From: Paenibacillus amylolyticus
GTDB taxonomy: Bacteria > Bacillota > Bacilli > Paenibacillales > Paenibacillaceae
DNA: 64,000 bases
Reading direction: 5' to 3'
Assembly: GCF_001570725.1 (NCBI RefSeq)
Contig: NZ_BCNV01000006.1
Coordinates: 1 to 64,000, forward strand
The notes below the pieces were generated by a model, which searched no databases, had not been told where the DNA came from, and saw nothing but the letters and a program-made list of their open reading frames with translations. This document shows, piece by piece, positions 17,961 to 26,288 of this stretch. The first letter of the stretch is position 1. Every line of letters starts with the position of its first letter. The position numbers and the translations under genes are program-made.

Positions 17961-18227
17961 GGATGAATATACAGTGGAAATGCGTTGCCTTTCATTTAAC
18001 TTGCGTAAGATTTGAATCCTCTCCTTCCAATCGTTTCATGAATAGCCAGCTTATGAGCATTGTAAACGATCTCGCTAAGAGGGTCAAAACGAAAAGTAGG
18101 ATAAGGTGAATCCATCCAACCTGACCGAAAAGATTAAATTTATTCTAATTTAGTATCTATACATAATATTTTTACAGGAATTGTCCGATAAAAGGATGGG
18201 TGAAGATTATGATGGGGGATAGTTAAA

Positions 18228-20201
18228 ATGAAGAAAAGGATTCGAAATTGGTTTACTTTAACCGTAAAAAAACGCCTGATTGCTGCATTGCTCCTGTTCC
18301 TGGTAGTACCGAGCATTACCGTGGGATGGTTGTCTTATCAAAAAGCTGCTGACCAGGTTAAGCTGGAAATTATTCGTTCCGCACAGGCCAAAACAGAAAT
18401 GCTTAGTCTGCAGATAAATCAAATGCTGGAAATGGAGAAGGATAACGCAGCACAGATGGCCGCGGGTATTACTTCAAACGATATTATTAATCAGTCCCCT
18501 GCGCTTCAAAGGCAAATGGACCGGATGTCCCAGAATCATAAGGAACTGGGTGTGCTTACCGCAGGTGCCGAAGATGGTAGCTGGATGAAATCCCCTGAAT
18601 CCGAGGAACAGAATTATGATCCTCGAGAACGTTCATGGTATAAGATGGGTATGTCCCAGGATGAACCGGTAATCTCAGATACGTTCCAATCGGCTTCGAC
18701 GGGCGAATGGGTTGTGACCGCAGCAGCCAAACTGGCTGATGGTAAAGGGGTATTCGGGGCCAATGTCAGTCTCAATCATCTGAAAGAATCTGTTGATCAG
18801 ATACGTATTGGTAAAGAAGGAAAACTGTACATGCTGGATAACGGGGGTAAATTCCTGTTCCACTACAATATTGAATCCGGCACACAGTCGGATGAAAGCT
18901 ATATTAATGAGATGTATACGCAAGAAAGTGGGACCGTGAAGTATACATATGATGGTCACGAAGTGGAAGCTGTGTATTTTACTAATCCGGTGACGGGTTG
19001 GAAGATTGTTGGTGAGATGGTTCCTTCGGAAGCAACGGAAGCCGTAATGCCTATTTTGATCCGTGCAATTACAATTGTGGCATCTGCATTGGTTATTGGG
19101 TTGATTCTGCTTATTTTCATTATCCGCAGCATTCACCGACCACTACTTCAATTAACGCAGGCAGCATCCAAAGTAAGCGCCGGGGATCTCACCGTTCGGG
19201 TTGGTTTGCAGCGCAAGGATGAGTTCGGACAGCTTGGAGAAAGCTTTGACACGATGACGACTTCACTGCGTAGTGTGCTTGGAGAGGTACATGATACGTC
19301 TAGCCAGTTGGCAGCATCTTCTGAAGAGTTGATGGCAAGTTCCGAGCAGACATCCAAAGCCACAGAACAGGTAGCTGAACTGATGCAGGATGCAGCTGCG
19401 GGAACGACTTTGCAGAACAACAGTCTTGCTGCTACTGGCCAACTCGTGGGTGAAATGTCCATTGGAGTGAAAGAAATCTCATCAAGTGCTGAAGATACTG
19501 CTCGTATCGCTCTTGATGCATCCACCAAGTCGGAAGCGGGTATGGTTACAGTAGAAGAAGCGGTTACCCATATTCAGCAGGTGAATGATGAGAGCAAAGC
19601 CATGTCTGTGGTCATTGAAGATTTGCGCGCGAAAAATGAAGAGATTCTTGTGATCGTGGCCGAGATTACGGCCATTGCCAAGCAGACGAACATTCTCGCT
19701 TTGAATGCATCTATTGAAGCTTCAAGAGCTGGTGAGCAAGGGCGTGGATTCGCGGTTGTAGCCAACGAAGTGAAGACACTGGCTCACAGTTCAGGCGCTT
19801 CAGCCGAGCGGATTAATGAACTTATGCATGAGATGCAGGAGAAAACCAATGCGGTGCAATCGACCTTTGCCCGTACAGGAGAAGGTATGGTCAAGAGTTC
19901 GCAGATGGTTACGGAAGCGGGCGAAGCCTTCCAGACTATTCGTACTGCTGTACAGTTGGTTGCTGCACAAGCTGGAGAAGTATCCGCTGCTTCCCGTCAA
20001 ATTGATGGAGGCATGGGTCATATCAACAAGGCAGTAAATGATACGATGGTTCTGTCAGACAGGATTGCTTCTGGAACGGAAGATGGATCAGCGGCTGCTC
20101 AAGAGCAGTTGGCTACAATGGAAGAGGTAGCAGCATCCTCGGCGGCATTGTCACGTATGGCTGAAGATCTGCAAAGCATGATTGAACGATTTAAGTTGTA
20201 A
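18228..20201 (+). CDS. Methyl-accepting chemotaxis protein (dCache sensor)
   Basis: 657 residues. A first membrane helix (about 18-36), an extracellular dCache-type sensor (about 40-275, with the typical [10 protein letters not shown] near 127), a second helix (about 280-303), a HAMP linker (about 305-360), and a cytoplasmic signalling tip containing [24 protein letters not shown]. It transmits ligand occupancy to CheA/CheW. YDPRERxWY is common in amino-acid-sensing dCache receptors (inference for this one). It resembles the opposite-strand receptor at 21869-23869, a likely old duplication. A rho-independent terminator follows at 20273. Confidence 0.93.
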   Translation: MKKRIRNWFTLTVKKRLIAALLLFLVVPSITVGWLSYQKAADQVKLEIIRSAQAKTEMLSLQINQMLEMEKDNAAQMAAGITSNDIINQSPALQRQMDRMSQNHKELGVLTAGAEDGSWMKSPESEEQNYDPRERSWYKMGMSQDEPVISDTFQSASTGEWVVTAAAKLADGKGVFGANVSLNHLKESVDQIRIGKEGKLYMLDNGGKFLFHYNIESGTQSDESYINEMYTQESGTVKYTYDGHEVEAVYFTNPVTGWKIVGEMVPSEATEAVMPILIRAITIVASALVIGLILLIFIIRSIHRPLLQLTQAASKVSAGDLTVRVGLQRKDEFGQLGESFDTMTTSLRSVLGEVHDTSSQLAASSEELMASSEQTSKATEQVAELMQDAAAGTTLQNNSLAATGQLVGEMSIGVKEISSSAEDTARIALDASTKSEAGMVTVEEAVTHIQQVNDESKAMSVVIEDLRAKNEEILVIVAEITAIAKQTNILALNASIEASRAGEQGRGFAVVANEVKTLAHSSGASAERINELMHEMQEKTNAVQSTFARTGEGMVKSSQMVTEAGEAFQTIRTAVQLVAAQAGEVSAASRQIDGGMGHINKAVNDTMVLSDRIASGTEDGSAAAQEQLATMEEVAASSAALSRMAEDLQSMIERFKL

Positions 20202-20272
20202 CAGGCATTGAAATGAGACAATGAGTCATGAAGAATACTTAAGGAAGGCGCTGAAATGCTCTTTCTGCAATG

Positions 20273-20306
20273 AGACTGCAGGGTTGCGACCCTGTGGTCT
20301 TTTTTC
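20273..20306 (+). terminator. Terminator after chemoreceptor gene
   Basis: Stem GACTGCAGGGT/ACCCTGTGGTC with loop TGCG and a run of six T. Confidence 0.85.
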
Positions 20307-20361
20307 TATTGAACAAGGGGTATCCGGTATGTCTTCGAACAGAACATTCCTTTCAGTTATA

Positions 20362-20390
20362 TTGACATAAACTAAACAAAATTATATTAT
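20362..20390 (+). promoter_or_regulatory. Promoter with embedded inverted repeat
   Basis: A -35 TTGACA (20362-20367), a 17-bp spacer and a -10 TATTAT (20385-20390) form a near-consensus sigma-A promoter 86 bp before the start at 20477. GACATAA inside the -35 pairs with TTATGTC at the -10, a 7-bp inverted repeat that could be an operator. Confidence 0.65.
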
Positions 20391-20476
20391 GTCTATAAAT
20401 AAACAAACAAAAATATAAATAATTTGATTGATATTCGGTTGAAATGAACATAACAATAATAAAAAGGAGCTTTTAC

Positions 20477-21673
20477 ATGAAATCATCGGAATCCTGGTTG
20501 CAAACCGCTTCGTTGGAAGAGGTCAAGCGTGGTTATATGGAGGAAGGTCCTGCCTATATATGTGTCTGCTGCGGATACAGGACGGAAGCGGGGATTATCT
20601 ACCCTGAAGAAGGGGTGCTCTATGAGGCAGCTCGCTATATGCGTGTTCATATCGAGAAAGCTCATGGATCGGTATTTGAGTATTTGCTGGAGCTGGATAA
20701 AAGCGTAACCGGATTGTCTGATGTGCAACGGGGCTTGCTGGCCCAATTCTATGAAGGTAAGAAGGATGCTGAAGTACAGAAGGCCCTTGGCATCGGGAGT
20801 GCTTCCACAATCCGGAATCATCGGTTTGTATTGAAGGAGAAGGAACGGCAGGCCAAGATATTTCTGGCATTAATGGAGCTTCTCAAGAGTAAGGATATCC
20901 AAGCTCCGGCTGAGTGGGTATCACCTGTGACAAGGCATGGACATACGATCCATCGTGACTCATTTGATATTACAGAACAGGATCGGGAGAAGGTGCTGAA
21001 CAAGTATTTTCCAGAGGGTACCAGTGGTCCATTGACGACGTTTCATATGCAGCAAAAGCATAAATATATCGTGCTCACTGAGATAGCCAAACGATTCGAG
21101 ACAGAGCGCAAATATTCCGAGAAACGGGTCAACGAGCTGCTGAAGGAAGTTCATGATGATTACGTGGAAATACGGAGGTATCTCATCGACTATGGTTTGC
21201 TGGAACGTGAGCCAGACGGCAGTCAGTATTGGCTGGGAAGCCATGCAGATCAACAGAGCCACGGAGATGGAAAACAGGAACGCAAAGAAAAGGGGGAGCA
21301 GGAGAAGATGAATCGTCGCAAAGAATTGCAGGAACAGGCCAAAGAAGTTAAAACGGAAGCGGGTATCTACCAGATTCGGAATGAACGTAACGGTAAAGTC
21401 TATATCGACAGCACACTTAACCTGAAAACCATTAACGGACAACGGTTTATGCTACAGATGGGTAGCCATCTGAATCGAAGATTGCAGGCTGAATGGAATG
21501 AATATGGAGAGACTGCCTTTGTAATCGAGGTGCTGGAGACATTGAAGCAAGACGATAATCCCTATTACGATCCCAAAGATGCGTTGGCTAAATGTCTGAA
21601 TCGCTGGTTTGAACAGTTAGAGCCTTATGGAGATCAAGGGTATCACGGAGATAAAAAGCAATCTGCTGAATAG
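20477..21673 (+). CDS. DUF2087 regulator-like protein with N-terminal Cys/His motif and C-terminal GIY-YIG-like domain
   Basis: About 398 residues. The N-terminus has CVCCGY followed some 35 residues later by HIEKAH, a C2H2-like metal-site pattern. Next comes an HTH-like segment (VQKALGIGSASTIRNHRF), a DUF2087 domain (about 170-250, LNKYFPEG to YWLG), a charged linker, and a GIY-YIG-like domain (GIYQIRNERNGKVYIDST). In the last, the second signature reads YID instead of YIG, so nuclease activity is uncertain. AAAAAGGAGC fixes the ATG at 20477. Proteins of this build exist in Bacillus and Paenibacillus as putative regulators with unknown targets. Confidence 0.75.
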   Translation: MKSSESWLQTASLEEVKRGYMEEGPAYICVCCGYRTEAGIIYPEEGVLYEAARYMRVHIEKAHGSVFEYLLELDKSVTGLSDVQRGLLAQFYEGKKDAEVQKALGIGSASTIRNHRFVLKEKERQAKIFLALMELLKSKDIQAPAEWVSPVTRHGHTIHRDSFDITEQDREKVLNKYFPEGTSGPLTTFHMQQKHKYIVLTEIAKRFETERKYSEKRVNELLKEVHDDYVEIRRYLIDYGLLEREPDGSQYWLGSHADQQSHGDGKQERKEKGEQEKMNRRKELQEQAKEVKTEAGIYQIRNERNGKVYIDSTLNLKTINGQRFMLQMGSHLNRRLQAEWNEYGETAFVIEVLETLKQDDNPYYDPKDALAKCLNRWFEQLEPYGDQGYHGDKKQSAE

Positions 21674-21713
21674 GCGGGACATGTTCCTCACTAAAATGCT
21701 TGACCTTTTATAA

Positions 21714-21755
21714 CCCAAAGCCCCTTTGCCAATATGATGGCAAGGGGGCTTTGGG
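21714..21755. terminator. Strong hairpin between convergent genes
   Basis: An 18-bp nearly perfect stem (CCCAAAGCCCC to GGGGGCTTTGGG, loop ATATGA) lies between the genes ending at 21673 and 21869. T tracts are weak on both sides, so terminator strength is uncertain. Confidence 0.6.
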
Positions 21756-21774
21756 TGTTACAGACTACTTATTA

Positions 21775-21866
21775 TTATATAAGTTGAACTAATCTTTTAC
21801 ACGATAACAGCGATCGGAAGGTTGTTCTGTCATCGTAGTGTCAGTGTAAACAATCTTTGGTTCAAC
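21775..21866. repeat. MITE-like palindromic repeat, copy B (short form)
   Basis: Reverse complement of copy A's left arm (62 bp with few differences, including CACTACGATGACAGAACAACC) joined directly to A's right end. The 92-nt centre is missing and one copy of the CGCTGTTATC direct repeat remains. The outer ends are TATATAAGTTGAAC and GGTTCAAC. It ends 2 bp from the stop codon of the chemoreceptor gene. Confidence 0.85.
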
Positions 21867-21868
21867 GA

Positions 21869-23869
21869 TTACAGCTTGAATTGTTCCACCAGCTTCTGCA
21901 GCTTGTGAGCCAGATGTGCTAGCGAGTCAGCAGAGGATGATATCTCCTGCATGGAAGCAACCTGCTCCTCCGTAGCTGCAGAGATGTTCTCTGTTCCGTC
22001 CGCATTGGTTTCGGATATGGTGTGGATCTGGTCAATGGATTGTACCACTTCGGCTGTACTTGCAGACATCTGTTGTGAGGCTGCTGCAATGTTCTCAAGC
22101 TGATGATTGACGACACCCACAGCCTGGCTAATCTGGGCAAAAGCTTCATCTGCAAACTGAACGGCGCGAATGCCATTGCTTACATCCTGTTGCCCGATCT
22201 GTACATTGTGATTGGCCATTGAAATCTCCTGTTGAATCGCTCCAACCATCTCTACAATCTTCTGGCCGGAAAGGCTGGATTGCTCCGCGAGCTTGCGGAC
22301 TTCGCTGGCAACAACGGAGAAGCCGCGTCCATGCTCACCTGCACGTGCTGCTTCAATTGAAGCATTGAGTGCAAGCAGATTGGTCTGTGCAGCGATGTCT
22401 GTAATGACAGATACCATCTCACCAATGGATGTGGAATGCTGTTCAAGTCGTCCAGCAGTATCTGCCATACCTTGTACAAAGCGACTGACGGAATCCATCT
22501 CGGATACGGCCGTCTGCATGGTGGCATTCCCTTTATCCGCGAGTTCACTTGCTTGCATGGCAGCTTCAGATACTTGCTGCGTACTGTGCGTTACCTGTCC
22601 CACACCTCCGGCCAGCTCATTCATCTGTTGTGCCGTATGCTTGAGGCTACTTGCTTGTTTCTCAAGTCCAGCTGCGGATTCTTCCGTGATCAAGGCAACT
22701 TGCTCTGTTGCTTTGGTTGTCTCCGATGAGTTGACTGCCAATTGTGTTGAAGAAGCAGTTAACTCGTCAGCCGTGTGTCGCACGTCCTGAATGACGGTTC
22801 GCAAGGATTCGCTCATTTTATTGAAGCTGGTACTCAGCTTGCCGAATTCATCCTGCCCCAATACAGCAACCTCGATGGTCAGATTACCACCACTAATTTC
22901 GTCAGATGCCTTCACCAAGCGGTTCAGCGGTTTGGTGATGGACTGCACAATCCAGAAAATGATGATGGAGCTTACAGCGATTGCAATAGCTACAACGACA
23001 AGTGTGGTATAGAGGATTGGACGAACAGACGCGGTCACTTCACCACTGTCAATCACACCGACCACGGTCCAGCCCGTCGTTTCATTGGTGGCGAAAAAGG
23101 CATGTTCCTGATTTCCATTTAGTGTATAAGTCAGGCTTCCGTTCTTCTGTGCAAAAATATCATTATAGGGTTCCATGGTTCCTTCGGTCCCTGGTTTTTC
23201 GGTAGGATGTACAATGATTTTGTTGGCATTATCAATGATATAGACATAACCCTTCTCGCCAATCTTGGTGGAATTAACCGTCTTGGAGAGGGCTTCAAGC
23301 GACAGGCTGACAGAAACGACACCATGGCCATCCGCTGAGGTCTGGGCTACCGAAGCAACAACATTGCCGGTATTGCTTGATATGTAGGGTGTAATTACGG
23401 TAGGGACATCTTTGTTCTGCGTAGCAGCCTGATACCACGGGCGTTCGCGCGGGTCGTACCCTTCTTTGTTCACTGCAGTTACAGGGGAGTTAATATACAC
23501 ACCCTGATCGGTACCGATGGAGGCGAGTTCTACGTCATCATGGGTTTCCTTATACGCATCGAGCAAGGTACGTATGGTATCTGTTTCGTCACCCTGGTTG
23601 GGTCCGACATTGCCTGCGTCCAGCTGACTTGCTAGGAAATCAACATTTTTGCGTGTCGCACCAATGATTTGGTCAATAGTCTGGTTAAGTACGGTAACAC
23701 TGCTGATTGCGTTCTCATACATTTTCTCTTCAACCTTAGCATCGGCTGTTTGGAACGAGATAATGCCCAGACTTATTGTTGGAATGAGTAGTACGATGGC
23801 AAATGACAAAATCAGTTTTTCTCTCATCTGCAGCGTTCTTTTGGCCCCTTGTTTACGAATCTTCTTCAT
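21869..23869 (-). CDS. Methyl-accepting chemotaxis protein (dCache sensor)
   Basis: About 666 residues from the ATG at 23869, which is 7 bp after GAGGGGG; a longer in-frame start exists but has no comparable site. It contains a first membrane helix (about 18-38), a dCache sensor (about 40-290) with [10 protein letters not shown], a second helix (about 295-317), a HAMP domain (about 320-375) and the conserved hairpin tip [25 protein letters not shown]. It is a paralog of the chemoreceptor at 18228 on the other strand. The repeat copy B begins right after its stop. Confidence 0.92.
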   Translation of the reverse strand: MKKIRKQGAKRTLQMREKLILSFAIVLLIPTISLGIISFQTADAKVEEKMYENAISSVTVLNQTIDQIIGATRKNVDFLASQLDAGNVGPNQGDETDTIRTLLDAYKETHDDVELASIGTDQGVYINSPVTAVNKEGYDPRERPWYQAATQNKDVPTVITPYISSNTGNVVASVAQTSADGHGVVSVSLSLEALSKTVNSTKIGEKGYVYIIDNANKIIVHPTEKPGTEGTMEPYNDIFAQKNGSLTYTLNGNQEHAFFATNETTGWTVVGVIDSGEVTASVRPILYTTLVVVAIAIAVSSIIIFWIVQSITKPLNRLVKASDEISGGNLTIEVAVLGQDEFGKLSTSFNKMSESLRTVIQDVRHTADELTASSTQLAVNSSETTKATEQVALITEESAAGLEKQASSLKHTAQQMNELAGGVGQVTHSTQQVSEAAMQASELADKGNATMQTAVSEMDSVSRFVQGMADTAGRLEQHSTSIGEMVSVITDIAAQTNLLALNASIEAARAGEHGRGFSVVASEVRKLAEQSSLSGQKIVEMVGAIQQEISMANHNVQIGQQDVSNGIRAVQFADEAFAQISQAVGVVNHQLENIAAASQQMSASTAEVVQSIDQIHTISETNADGTENISAATEEQVASMQEISSSADSLAHLAHKLQKLVEQFKL

Positions 23870-24204
23870 ACACATTCCCCCTCTGTGTAACCCATCCCTA
23901 TGTCTGGTGGACAAGTCAATCTGGTAAAAGATAGTTCATTCCATCCTTTCCAGATGTTTCTGGTGCTATCGTATGACAAAATTCGAGTTTATTCAACAAG
24001 ATTTATGAGTTTTACGAAAATATTTTTCGGTTTTGTAGGTATTTAGGATTACATCTGTTCTATAAAAAGTAATCTGTCTCTCCCTTAGTGCACATCTTGT
24101 GGTATATTTCTGAATTAATGCGAAGTGAAAAATGAACCTGAATGCATATATATCGATATATATCGGTTTATGGAGACCAAAATTGGAGAGGGGTTGTACC
24201 GGAG
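23870..24204. other. Intergenic region between divergent chemoreceptor and azlC genes
   Basis: 335 bp without a gene. It should hold both divergent promoters. It is AT-rich and contains an 18-bp perfect palindrome (24146-24163) close to azlC. No other element was recognised. Confidence 0.5.
24146..24163 (+). promoter_or_regulatory. Perfect 18-bp palindrome upstream of azlC
   Basis: ATATATATCGATATATAT is a perfect palindrome ending about 42 bp before the proposed azlC start. Its position suits an operator for azlCD, but it is made of simple AT steps and could be chance. Confidence 0.4.
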
Positions 24205-24948
24205 TTGGACCAAAGTACATTACAGATATCTGGACAGGAGAACACAGAAGAGGTCCAGGATCAGGCTACATTCATGCAGGGGGTCAAAGATTGTATCCCA
24301 ACGCTGCTTGGCTATTTGAGTATTGGCTTTGCTGCGGGTGTCATTGAAATGACAGCAGGTCTGAGTCTGGCGGAAACGGCCTTGCTCAGCCTGATTTTAT
24401 ATGCAGGATCGGCTCAGTTCATTGCAGCAGGCATGCTCGCATCGAATGGATCAGCAGTAGCCATCATGTTCACCATATTTTTCGTGAATCTACGTCATTT
24501 GCTGCTCAGTGCAGCTGTATCACCGTATTTTCGTCATCTGACCCCACTTAAAAATATGTGGATTGGTTCACTGCTTACGGATGAGTCTTTCGGTGTGGCG
24601 ATGACGCGTGCCATTGGCAGGGAAAGGCTAAGTGAACGCTGGATGCACGGTCTGAATATTACCGCATACCTAAACTGGTTCGTGGCTAATATGGCGGGAG
24701 CGTACTTTGGACGCTGGATTACCAACCCGGAACGACTGGGTCTGGATTATGCCCTGCCAGCGATGTTTATTGGACTGGTCGTACTCCAGTTGGTGCATCG
24801 TAAAAACAAAAAAATACACATTAATGTGGCTATTATCGCCGTTGTCTGTGTAATCTTCGCCAGCATGGCTTCACTTGGCAGCATGAGTGTCATTGTGGCT
24901 GCGGTCATTGCGGCAACGATGGGAGTGTTCATGGAACGATGGAAGTAA
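24205..24948 (+). CDS. azlC: AzlC-family branched-chain amino acid exporter, large subunit
   Basis: About 247 residues from a TTG that follows GGAGAGGGG by 11 bp; an upstream in-frame ATG would add 21 residues not typical of the family. The protein has several membrane segments and the AzlC core GYLSIGFAAGVIEMTAGLS, LYAGSAQFIAAGML, FFVNLRHLLLS and LTDESFGV. With AzlD it forms an exporter of branched-chain amino acids or their analogues (family knowledge). Its end overlaps azlD by 10 bp, which shows an operon. Regulation is not clear; a palindrome lies upstream. Confidence 0.9.
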   Translation: MDQSTLQISGQENTEEVQDQATFMQGVKDCIPTLLGYLSIGFAAGVIEMTAGLSLAETALLSLILYAGSAQFIAAGMLASNGSAVAIMFTIFFVNLRHLLLSAAVSPYFRHLTPLKNMWIGSLLTDESFGVAMTRAIGRERLSERWMHGLNITAYLNWFVANMAGAYFGRWITNPERLGLDYALPAMFIGLVVLQLVHRKNKKIHINVAIIAVVCVIFASMASLGSMSVIVAAVIAATMGVFMERWK

Positions 24949-25268
24949 GATGGGATGTATTTTGGATTATTATGGGCTCGGCACTGTTAACATTTATTCC
25001 GCGTGTACTGCCACTGATGCTGTTCAGCAAGATACAGATTCCAATGTGGTTGTTACGATGGCTGGAGTATGTACCTGTAGCGGTCATGGCAGCGCTGATT
25101 GGTCAGGAACTGTTCATGTCGGACAACCAGTTAGTGCCGATTACGCACAATGCAGCTTTGTGGGCATCCCTGCCTACGATTGCAGTCGCCATCTGGACAC
25201 GCAGTCTGCTCGGAACCGTATTGGTCGGTATTGTGGCTATGATGATTTTGCGATATTGGATCGGATAG
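24939..25268 (+). CDS. azlD: AzlD-family branched-chain amino acid exporter, small subunit
   Basis: 109 residues, about three to four membrane segments, with the AzlD-typical TFIPRVLPLMLF near the N-terminus and a hydrophobic C-terminus (VGIVAMMILRYWIG). It overlaps azlC by 10 bp and acts as the partner subunit. The stop codon TAG at 25266-25268 lies at the edge of repeat copy C, so the last bases of the gene and the repeat are shared. Confidence 0.92.
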   Translation: MEVRWDVFWIIMGSALLTFIPRVLPLMLFSKIQIPMWLLRWLEYVPVAVMAALIGQELFMSDNQLVPITHNAALWASLPTIAVAIWTRSLLGTVLVGIVAMMILRYWIG

Positions 25269-25365
25269 TTGAACTAAAGAATACTTACACTAAACACTAC
25301 GATGACAGAAGGTTGCTCTGTCATCGTAGTGTCAGTGTAAATATATGTAGTTCAACTTATATAGT
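25267..25365. repeat. MITE-like palindromic repeat, copy C (hairpin form)
   Basis: A long inverted repeat with arms of about 40 bp. Both arms contain GTTGAACTA, TTACACT and a perfect CACTACGATGACAGA, separated by a 7-nt loop (AGGTTGC). The right end is GTTCAACTTATATAGT, the same terminal repeat as copies A and B. It directly follows azlD and could act as a transcription end structure. Confidence 0.85.
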
Positions 25366-25464
25366 GATGAAAACGCTATTTTCTATTGTGGCCGAAAGGG
25401 ATAAAATGGAGACTGAGGTGTTCAGTGTTTCCATTTTGCACAAGAGGAAGGAACGATTTCAATC

Positions 25465-26121
25465 ATGAGTACAAGTCCATCCGTTATATTGTTTCAAGGA
25501 GACTCGATTACAGATGGGGGAAGATCACGCAATGATGATCCGAATCATTTTCTCGGCCACGGGTATGCGTATCTAATCTCCAGCAAACTGGGTATGGAAC
25601 TGGCGGGTAAGCAAAAGACGTTCTATAACAGAGGCATCAGCGGGGATCGGGCATCCGATCTGTATGCACGCTGGAATGAGGATACGATTAGTCTGAAACC
25701 GGATCTGATTAGCATCCTCATTGGGGTTAATGATGCCTGGCGCACGATGAATGGTGAACCTAGCGGGATTACGGATCGTTTTGGACGAGCTTATCGCCAT
25801 TTGCTCGAAGAAACACGGGAAGTGATGCCCGATACGGGACTGGTTTTGCTGGAGCCATTTATTCTGAAAACTGGAGCGACTGTGGAGAAATGGGAAGCCT
25901 GGGAAGAGTATATCGGTCAATATCAGAAACTGGCCCAAGGTCTTGCTGAAGAATTCGGAGCGGTGTGGGTGCCATTACAGCAGACGTTTAATGATGCTCT
26001 GAAGCAGGTGGATGCAGCCTACTGGTTGTGGGATGGCGTACATCCAACCGCAGCAGGTCATGAGCTGATTGCACGCCAATGGTTGTCTGTTGTGCAAAAA
26101 TCTCCACTTGCGATTGTGTAA
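25465..26121 (+). CDS. SGNH/GDSL-family hydrolase (esterase-like)
   Basis: 218 residues with the four SGNH blocks: GDSITDGG (about 12-19), a Gly in GISGDRASD, GVNDAW (about 88-93) and DGVHPT near residue 192 with the catalytic Asp and His. No signal peptide is present, so it is probably cytoplasmic. The family includes acetylxylan and rhamnogalacturonan acetylesterases; its place just before a heparinase-like and a GH88 gene suggests deacetylation of imported oligosaccharides (inference). AGAGGAAGGA precedes the ATG. A terminator follows, so it is transcribed separately from the next genes. Confidence 0.88.
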   Translation: MSTSPSVILFQGDSITDGGRSRNDDPNHFLGHGYAYLISSKLGMELAGKQKTFYNRGISGDRASDLYARWNEDTISLKPDLISILIGVNDAWRTMNGEPSGITDRFGRAYRHLLEETREVMPDTGLVLLEPFILKTGATVEKWEAWEEYIGQYQKLAQGLAEEFGAVWVPLQQTFNDALKQVDAAYWLWDGVHPTAAGHELIARQWLSVVQKSPLAIV

Positions 26122-26125
26122 CCAA

Positions 26126-26158
26126 AACGGAGGACCTGACGAAGGTTCTTCGTTTTTT
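26126..26158 (+). terminator. Terminator after SGNH hydrolase gene
   Basis: Stem ACGGAGGACCT/AGGTTCTTCGT with G-U pairs and loop GACGA, then seven T. Confidence 0.8.
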
Positions 26159-26288
26159 TCATATAGGAAGGAGAAGGACTTCAGGTTGTGGAAAGGGTTC
26201 AATGGATAATTCTTCAAAAATGCTATCATATCCGGTAAAATGAAATCGATTACATTATTATGTTTGTATGACAATCCATTAACGAAGA

